Below are positions 59,192 to 64,000 of a stretch of DNA of 64,000 nucleotides, in pieces. The stretch spans positions 27,037-91,036 of the forward strand of contig NZ_JADEXG010000014.1 in NCBI RefSeq assembly GCF_015207255.1, read 5' to 3'. How positions within the stretch are numbered: the first letter of the stretch is position 1; each line of letters starts with the position of its first letter. Both the position numbers and the translations under genes were made by a program. Under the pieces are notes generated by a model that was not told where the DNA came from, searched no databases, and was given only the letters and a program-made list of their open reading frames with translations. This stretch comes from Vasconcelosia minhoensis LEGE 07310 (GTDB lineage Bacteria; Cyanobacteriota; Cyanobacteriia; Phormidesmidales; Phormidesmidaceae).

Positions 59192-60655
59192 ATGTTTGAA
59201 GCCCTCTCCGAAAGATTTGAGTCCGCCTGGAAATCGCTGCGCGGCCAGAATAAGATTTCCGCCGCCAATGTTCAAGAAGCGCTGCGGGAAGTGCGGCGGG
59301 CGCTGCTAGAAGCAGACGCCAACCTCCAGGTGGTCAAAGACTTTGTGGCGGAAGTCAGTGAAAAGGCCCAGGGGGCTGAAGTCGTCTCTGGGGTCAGCCC
59401 AGACCAGCAGTTTATCAAAATTGTCTACGACGAGCTGGTCTCGGTCATGGGTGAGACCAACGTGCCGCTCAAGCAGGTCGTGCCGGGACCGACGGTCGTC
59501 CTGATGGCAGGCTTGCAGGGCACGGGTAAAACCACGGCAACCGCTAAGCTAGCGCTGCACTTGCGGAAGCAAGAGCGGACGGCCCTGCTGGTGGCGACAG
59601 ACGTTTATCGCCCCGCTGCGATCGACCAGCTGATTACCCTGGGTAAGCAAATCGACGTTCCCGTATTTGACCTGGGGACGGATGCTAACCCGGTCGAAAT
59701 TGCGCTTCAGGGCTTAGAGCAGGCCAGGGCAGACGGAGTCGATACGGTGATTATTGACACGGCGGGTCGGCTGCAAATCGACCAGGCGATGATGGGCGAG
59801 CTGGCTCAGATTAAGGATGCCGTTCAGCCCCACGAAGTGCTGCTAGTCGTAGACGCGATGACCGGTCAGGAGGCGGCCAACCTGACCCAGACCTTTCATG
59901 AGCAGATTGGCATCACCGGCGCAATCCTGACCAAGATGGACGGCGATTCGCGCGGAGGAGCGGCGCTCTCGGTACGACAGATTTCGGGTCAGCCGATTAA
60001 ATTCATCGGGGTCGGTGAAAAAGTTGAGGCGCTACAGCCTTTTTACCCTGAGCGGATGGCCTCGCGGATTTTGGGCATGGGCGATGTCTTGACCCTGGTC
60101 GAAAAGGCCCAGGAAGAGGTAGACCTGGCCGATGCCGAAAAGCTTCAGGAAAAAATTCTCTCGGCTAAGTTTGACTTCAACGATTTTCTGAAGCAAACCC
60201 GCCTGATGAAGAATATGGGCTCTTTGGCGGGCATTATGAAGCTAATCCCCGGCATGGGCAACAAGCTCTCGTCTGACCAGCTCCAGCAGGGCGAGCAGCA
60301 GCTCAAGCGCTGTGAGGCCATGATCAGCTCGATGACGCTGCAAGAGCGGCAAAACCCAGAGCTGCTGTCGGGGTCGCCCAGCCGTCGCCGCCGGATTGCC
60401 CGGGGAGCGGGCTACGGCGAAAAAGACGTGGGCAAGCTCGTGTCTGATTTTCAGCGGATGCGGACGATGATGCAGCAGATGGGTCAGGGCAATATGGGCA
60501 TGCCCGGCATGGGCGGCGGTTTCCCTGGTATGGGCGGCATGGGCGGCGGTATGCCAAGCATGGGAGGTGGCCCGCAGCCCGGCTGGCGCGGCGGTAGTGG
60601 TGCGACGAAGAAAAAGAAAAAGGGCAAAAAGAAAAAAGGATTTGGCACGCTCTAA
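59192..60655 (+). CDS. ffh: Signal recognition particle protein Ffh
   Basis: GTPase that binds signal sequences and 4.5S RNA and delivers ribosomes to the membrane. It has 487 residues from the ATG at 59192. The N domain starts MFEALSERFESAWKSLRG. The G domain has LMAGLQGTGKTTATAKLALH, DTAGRLQID and TKMDGDSRGG. The Met-rich M domain (about 310-440) has KLIPGMGNK and RIARGAGYGEKDVGKL. The C-terminal tail is Gly/Met-rich with a lysine cluster. The downstream gene is a signal peptidase, which fits a secretion theme, but rpsP, often found there, is absent. Confidence 0.97.
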   Translation: MFEALSERFESAWKSLRGQNKISAANVQEALREVRRALLEADANLQVVKDFVAEVSEKAQGAEVVSGVSPDQQFIKIVYDELVSVMGETNVPLKQVVPGPTVVLMAGLQGTGKTTATAKLALHLRKQERTALLVATDVYRPAAIDQLITLGKQIDVPVFDLGTDANPVEIALQGLEQARADGVDTVIIDTAGRLQIDQAMMGELAQIKDAVQPHEVLLVVDAMTGQEAANLTQTFHEQIGITGAILTKMDGDSRGGAALSVRQISGQPIKFIGVGEKVEALQPFYPERMASRILGMGDVLTLVEKAQEEVDLADAEKLQEKILSAKFDFNDFLKQTRLMKNMGSLAGIMKLIPGMGNKLSSDQLQQGEQQLKRCEAMISSMTLQERQNPELLSGSPSRRRRIARGAGYGEKDVGKLVSDFQRMRTMMQQMGQGNMGMPGMGGGFPGMGGMGGGMPSMGGGPQPGWRGGSGATKKKKKGKKKKGFGTL

Positions 60656-60743
60656 CGTCGCTGCTTTAACAGCGCCGCCGGCTCAGCGTCTCACCTGACC
60701 AGATCGTCTAAATTAGCTTTACTTTTCGGGCAGTTGGGCAACT

Positions 60744-61778
60744 ATGACATTGAGGCATGGGGTCTTGAAGGATCGCTGGCTGGCCGTGAATCTATCGCTG
60801 CTGCTGCCTGGCTTGGGACAGTTCTATCTAAATCAGGTTCTGAAAGGAGCCGGGTTTGTGTTGGGTTTTATCACTTGTCTGGGCTGGGCGGTTTGGTCCA
60901 TCTTGGCTGCCAATGGAAATACGGTAACTGGGCTCTGGCTAGTTGCGATCGCGGCTACTATCTACGGCTTCAGCCTGGTCGATGCTCACCGGGGAGCACA
61001 GCCCGTCTCAATCCAGTCCTCAAAAACGAAAAATGTCTGGTACGGCGTCTTTCTCTCTCAGGTACTCCCGGGTCTGGGACATCTATATTTAGACCGCGCC
61101 CTAATCGGCGGCCTCTTTCTCATCCTCGGCGTCGGCCTGGCCCTGTGGGCTAATACGCAGTCGGCGCTGATCCCGTTGGCCTGCTCGGTCTGGGCGGTCG
61201 CGACCTATCATACCTTCCGCAGTGCTGCCCGCAAGGTAGCGACTTCGCTGGGGCTGATTTTACTCATTTCGCTGGGGCTGCTGTTTACCCGGCTGACCCT
61301 CGGGATGGCCCCGGTCTGGTTTTCTCAAGCCGTCGAGCAGTGCATCGTGCCGAGCGAGTCGATGCTGCCGACCTTGAAAGTGAGCGATCGCATTTTTGTC
61401 CGTAAGGCTGCCGACGACCGCCCGAAAACCGGCGATATCGTCGTTTTTCGGATTCCTAAAGAAGCTGCTACTCTGCTTAGAACCTCGCCAGACACGCTTT
61501 TTGTAAAACGCATCATCGGCCTGCCGGGGCAGCAGGTGCAGGTTTCTGCTGGCCAGGTTTGGATCAATCAGCAGCCTCTGGCAGAACCCTACGGCCCGAT
61601 GCCTGTAAGCTACGAATGGGGACCCGCCATCATTCCTAAAAATACCTATTTTGTCCTGGGCGACAATCGCGACGCCAGCGCCGACTCCCACGTCTGGGGG
61701 TTTTTGCCCGCCGCTGACCTAGTGGGAAATGCCTATAAAATTTACTGGCCGCCCAGCCGGATTCGGCCTTTGAATTAG
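60744..61778 (+). CDS. lepB: Signal peptidase I with an N-terminal membrane duplication
   Basis: Type I signal peptidase of 344 residues. The catalytic Ser is in CIVPSESMLPTL (about residue 200), the Lys in FVKRIIGLPG, and box E is VLGDNRDASADSHVWG. The first 170 residues are unusual: two repeats of a TM-rich unit, with LLPGLGQFYLNQVLKGAGF and VLPGLGHLYLDRALIGGLF, separated by about 85 residues. A typical cyanobacterial LepB is about 200 residues. The fused unit resembles TM2/DUF5683-type small membrane domains. Function of the extra part unknown. Confidence 0.88.
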   Translation: MTLRHGVLKDRWLAVNLSLLLPGLGQFYLNQVLKGAGFVLGFITCLGWAVWSILAANGNTVTGLWLVAIAATIYGFSLVDAHRGAQPVSIQSSKTKNVWYGVFLSQVLPGLGHLYLDRALIGGLFLILGVGLALWANTQSALIPLACSVWAVATYHTFRSAARKVATSLGLILLISLGLLFTRLTLGMAPVWFSQAVEQCIVPSESMLPTLKVSDRIFVRKAADDRPKTGDIVVFRIPKEAATLLRTSPDTLFVKRIIGLPGQQVQVSAGQVWINQQPLAEPYGPMPVSYEWGPAIIPKNTYFVLGDNRDASADSHVWGFLPAADLVGNAYKIYWPPSRIRPLN

Positions 61779-61801
61779 TTTGTCAGGCTAGAAGGGAGGC
61801 A

Positions 61802-62893
61802 TCAGCTGATCGCTGATGTGGATTTGGTGAACTGCGCGATCGCGCGATGAGCCATAAACAGCGGGCTAATCAGGCTGGAGACATACAGTGTCATCTCGCA
61901 GGCCGCAACGTCGTCCTGAACTACGGCGCTGCGATACTTTAGCAGGTGCCGGAGGATTTTACGGACATCGTTGGCAGCGTAAGCCAGCAGCATTAGCGGG
62001 CGCTGCCAGGGAGAGACGCTGAGCATGCGGGTACGACAGCGGCTGTAGCCAATACCGCGGCAGAGGCTCTTGAGATAGGCACGGTTCAGACGCTGACTGG
62101 GAATCCGGTGAAAAACGCGCATGTGGGGGTTGTACCAAACTTCCCAACCGGCTCGTTGAATATGTAAAATCGATTCGAGGTCTTCGCCGGTAAGCATGCT
62201 TTTCCCATCCCGACCGGTCAGGACAGGTTGTGGCGGTACATGGTCGAGCCAAGCCTGCCGCCTTACCACCATTCCGGCTCCGGGAGGAAGCACCTTCTTT
62301 TCAGGCTGGTAAATTTTCGGTTCGGCTCCGCGTTCGGTCAGGGCTAACAGCGCGGCGATGCGCTCAAAATTCGGAGGGGGTGTCGTTTCAAACTCGCCTT
62401 GAATACGACTGCCGTAGACGCCAACTTGAGGATACGCCTGGCCAAACCGGTACGCCCCTGTGACCCAGGTCATCGCCGGCAGATTGTCGTCGTCCAGAAA
62501 TCCAATCAGCGGACTGCGAGCCGCACGCACTGCCGTATGCCGGGCATAGCCAGCCCCCTGCCGAGATTCGGTCAGATAGCGCAGCGGAAAGCCATCGGGC
62601 CAGATTGCCTGGTAAGCTCGCACGACTTCGGCGGTTTGATCGGTGCTATTGTTATCGACAACAATCACTTCCCAGGCAATCTGGGAGGTATTGAGCTGCC
62701 AGCGCAGGCATTCTAAAACTGCCGGCAGCCGATGCTCGCCGTTGTAGGTACAGATAGCAACGGTGAAGTCGAGTTTGACCTGCTCGGGAAAGACTTGACT
62801 AAATAGGTGCCTGACCGTCGAAAGCTGAGTGGCTGCTGCCGGAGTTGTCTGGTTGATATTCACTCGCCAAGCCCAAATATGTGACGAAGTCAT
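61802..62893 (-). CDS. Glycosyltransferase family 2, HpsE-like
   Basis: A 363-residue GT-A glycosyltransferase. VAICTYNGEHRLPAVLECLR, then VIVVDNNSTDQTAEVV and FLDDDNLPAMTWVTGAYRFG give the nucleotide-sugar fold and the DDD-type metal motif. LTGEDLESILHIQRAGWEVW contains the catalytic ED region. It resembles HpsE of the hormogonium polysaccharide cluster in filamentous cyanobacteria. No other hps genes are seen here. The N-terminal 35 residues look dispensable, so the true start may be a little later. Confidence 0.82.
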   Translation of the reverse strand: MTSSHIWAWRVNINQTTPAAATQLSTVRHLFSQVFPEQVKLDFTVAICTYNGEHRLPAVLECLRWQLNTSQIAWEVIVVDNNSTDQTAEVVRAYQAIWPDGFPLRYLTESRQGAGYARHTAVRAARSPLIGFLDDDNLPAMTWVTGAYRFGQAYPQVGVYGSRIQGEFETTPPPNFERIAALLALTERGAEPKIYQPEKKVLPPGAGMVVRRQAWLDHVPPQPVLTGRDGKSMLTGEDLESILHIQRAGWEVWYNPHMRVFHRIPSQRLNRAYLKSLCRGIGYSRCRTRMLSVSPWQRPLMLLAYAANDVRKILRHLLKYRSAVVQDDVAACEMTLYVSSLISPLFMAHRAIAQFTKSTSAIS

Positions 62894-62992
62894 AGAAGTA
62901 AATAGCCTTTTAGCTGTAAATTACTTCTAGTGCCCACTTAGCTCAGATTGCCCGCTGCACCGAACGGCCTAACAAGTTAAAGTTTTCTACAC

Positions 62993-63026
62993 AAAAGCCG
63001 ACCCGCACTGCGACAGGTCGGCTTTT
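62993..63026. terminator. Bidirectional hairpin terminator
   Basis: AAAAGCCGACC (62993-63003) pairs exactly with GGTCGGCTTTT (63016-63026) around a 12-base loop. Four T follow on either strand, so it can work both ways. No intact gene ends here, so it may belong to the decayed gene to the right. Confidence 0.7.
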
Positions 63027-63379
63027 GCATCATTAGTTTCAGGAGCTGAGTGGTACAGACGGGTGCGACGGAAATATAATGTAGACTTACGAACCGAGAG
63101 AAAAGCCGTACTGGTTAATTTTCGACCAGAATTGGGGCCATCTCCCTGAGGTATATTTAAGAAGTTTGTTGAAAGCTGCTGGAGTTATTTCAACCGGTTC
63201 ATTGGAACAAAGCGATTACCCAGTCTGGCAATATCGGGACGTGGCAGGGATCAGGCTTCTTCCGAGACCCTAGAGCGCTTGCCCAGGAGCTGATCGCGCA
63301 GATGCTTGATGCGATTGAGGGAAGTATCCTTTACGGGGCAATTGTCATGCTATCTAAGTTGCTCTTTGCGGTATGCAGC

Positions 63380-63409
63380 TTGAACATGCGCTCTGCGGTA
63401 AACTGATAA
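63380..63409 (+). promoter_or_regulatory. Candidate promoter of vapB
   Basis: TTGAAC (63380-63385), 18 bases, TGATAA (63404-63409). A CGGGG ribosome-like site lies about 10 bases before the ATG at 63436. TA operons are usually autoregulated at this place. Confidence 0.45.
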
Positions 63410-63435
63410 AATAAGAACGGAACACGGGGTTTAAG

Positions 63436-63675
63436 ATGGCAATAGCCCAAGTAACTTTAACTGAGTCACAAAGTCAAGCTATTCAAGCCCTGAGCCAGAG
63501 CAAGGGCAAGACACCGGAAGACATACTGCATGAGGCTATCGAACAGTTCTTAGCGCGGCACAAAATAGAGAACCGATTAGTCGCTTTGCGGCAGGCACGT
63601 GGCATCTGGCAAGGGCGACGGGATTTGCCTGATTTTGCCGAGCTCAGGAGCGAGTGGAACAGGTTCGAAAAATAA
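63436..63675 (+). CDS. vapB: Antitoxin of a VapBC-type toxin-antitoxin pair
   Basis: A 79-residue antitoxin. The N-terminal half (VTLTESQSQAIQALSQSKGK, then TPEDILHEAIEQFL) is ribbon-helix-helix-like and should bind the operon promoter. The C-terminal half ends ALRQARGIWQGRRDLPDFAE then LRSEWNRF, a toxin-wrapping tail common in cyanobacterial VapB proteins. The gene for the PIN toxin starts eight bases after its stop codon. Because the toxin is truncated, the antitoxin is probably unneeded now. Confidence 0.85.
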   Translation: MAIAQVTLTESQSQAIQALSQSKGKTPEDILHEAIEQFLARHKIENRLVALRQARGIWQGRRDLPDFAELRSEWNRFEK

Positions 63676-63683
63676 CGCTTCCC

Positions 63684-63863
63684 ATGTCTGAACCTTTGCT
63701 TCTTGACACAGATGTCATCATCGACTATTTGCGTGGTCAGACGGATGCAGTAGCGTATCTTGAAGGTCTCACCAATCCTCTTCTCATTTCAGCAGTCACA
63801 GTAGCAGAGTTATATGTCGGTGTGCGTGAAGGTGAGGAGCGCGAGGCACTGGATATACTCTAG
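63684..63863 (+). pseudogene. vapC: Truncated PIN-domain toxin (VapC)
   Basis: The ATG at 63684 starts MSEPLLLDTDVIIDYLRGQT, with the first acidic residues of the PIN site (D8, D10). A second site Glu is in VAELYVGVREGEE. A stop at 63861-63863 ends the protein after about 59 residues; intact VapC has about 130, with two further acidic residues. No continuation is seen in any frame. The lost half is replaced by sequence leading to the IS630-like gene, so insertion is the likely cause. Confidence 0.8.
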
Positions 63864-63934
63864 CCGGTTCGGGCTTGAACTAATTCTATAGTCATGGTGA
63901 AATTGAGTTAGCCCACCCAAAAGACACCGCGGTC

Positions 63935-64000
63935 ATGATTCAACTAGAGTTCAGCGAAGCCGACATTAGCGCACTTGAATACGAGCGCTATCACCACCCT
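63935..64000 (+). CDS. Start of an IS630-family helix-turn-helix/transposase gene (partial)
   Basis: The last 22 codons of the window, MIQLEFSEADISALEYERYH then HP, resemble the N-terminus of IS630-family HTH/transposase proteins that I know as M-I-x-LEF-[TS]-E-x-DI-x-AL-x-YE. The gene runs past the edge. The end of the element should lie in 63863-63934, between the truncated vapC and this ATG. The terminal inverted repeat cannot be identified from one end alone. Confidence 0.7.
   Translation, partial: MIQLEFSEADISALEYERYHHP

Larger units (their letters stand above)
62894..63435. other. Gene-free region with coding-like debris
   Basis: About 540 bases. It contains a bidirectional hairpin terminator near the left end. 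From 63091 to 63410 there are long open stretches in two plus-strand frames without a good start codon: YWLIFDQNWGHLPEVYLRSL in one, and WQGSGFFRDPRALAQELIAQ in the next. This pattern suggests a decayed gene broken by frameshifts, not recognised. A promoter for the vapBC pair is at the right end. Confidence 0.5.

Overview
The window is chromosomal DNA of a cyanobacterium, probably a filamentous Leptolyngbya-like lineage. Evidence: many HIP1 octamers (GCGATCGC), photosystem II subunits (PsbQ at 69-686, Psb28 at 39872-40222), zeta-carotene desaturase (36013-37476), a Gap2-type Calvin-cycle GAPDH (17134-18147), cyanobacterial Hfq (29860-30072), a ComFB protein and an HpsE-like hormogonium polysaccharide glycosyltransferase (61802-62893). 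Most of it is housekeeping DNA in short operons. There is no rRNA, no intact tRNA, no CRISPR array and no prophage. The only insertion sequence evidence is at the right edge.

Layout. 1-5.4 kb: psbQ with an FAD oxidoreductase, an HNH nuclease pair, a frameshifted membrane protein, a MITE-like palindromic repeat, a methyltransferase and a half-size EamA transporter. 5.4-11.6 kb: glmS, a TPR protein, DnaJ/CbpA, malQ, a NUDIX hydrolase and RidA. 11.56-12.82 kb: the aroF (DAHP synthase) locus with its long leader. 12.9-17 kb: sarcosine-oxidase-like enzyme, PucR regulator and two conserved hypotheticals. 17.1-24.6 kb: gap2, murC-murB, ybaB, a tyrosine phosphatase and a response regulator with GGDEF and EAL domains. 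24.8-33 kb: photolyase, lipA, L,D-transpeptidase, ComFB, an M23 peptidase, hfq, an acyltransferase and a J-TPR membrane protein. 33-44.9 kb: a degenerate Type IIG-like methylase, crtQ with its SRPBCC partner, a DUF1565-SLH protein, psb28, moaB, a PEP-CTERM amidase and asparagine synthetase. 45-53.6 kb: a transketolase-like enzyme, a Tat-exported amine oxidase with a secreted RidA nearby, YqeY, MoeB-rhodanese, a JAMM peptidase and murF. 53.9-64 kb: envelope and coiled-coil proteins, an orphan adenine methylase, a broken DUF4114 gene, ffh, a signal peptidase fusion, HpsE, and a vapBC pair whose toxin is cut off next to the start of an IS630-type gene.

The most striking signal is the 400-bp leader of aroF. 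A good sigma70 promoter directly after the ridA stop codon is followed by two leader ORFs of 18 codons each, both packed with aromatic codons: MQKSTRRFYFWFSPVHWR (11622-11678) and MTTLNWQFGFFYAPPSSG (11789-11845). Each is followed by an intrinsic terminator. For each, an alternative hairpin begins inside the end of the leader ORF and consumes the 5' arm of the terminator. This is the architecture of ribosome-mediated attenuation, present twice in series, in front of a DAHP synthase that lacks any allosteric domain.

Other notable points are a probable exported amino-acid oxidase/imine deaminase module (47117-49697), a Type IIG-like methylase whose NPPY motif has become ALPN, a frameshift in an A6 run that splits a DUF4114 gene, several short tandem repeats (7, 9, 12, 14 and 27 bp), and a structured gene-free region with its own terminator (56.3-56.75 kb).
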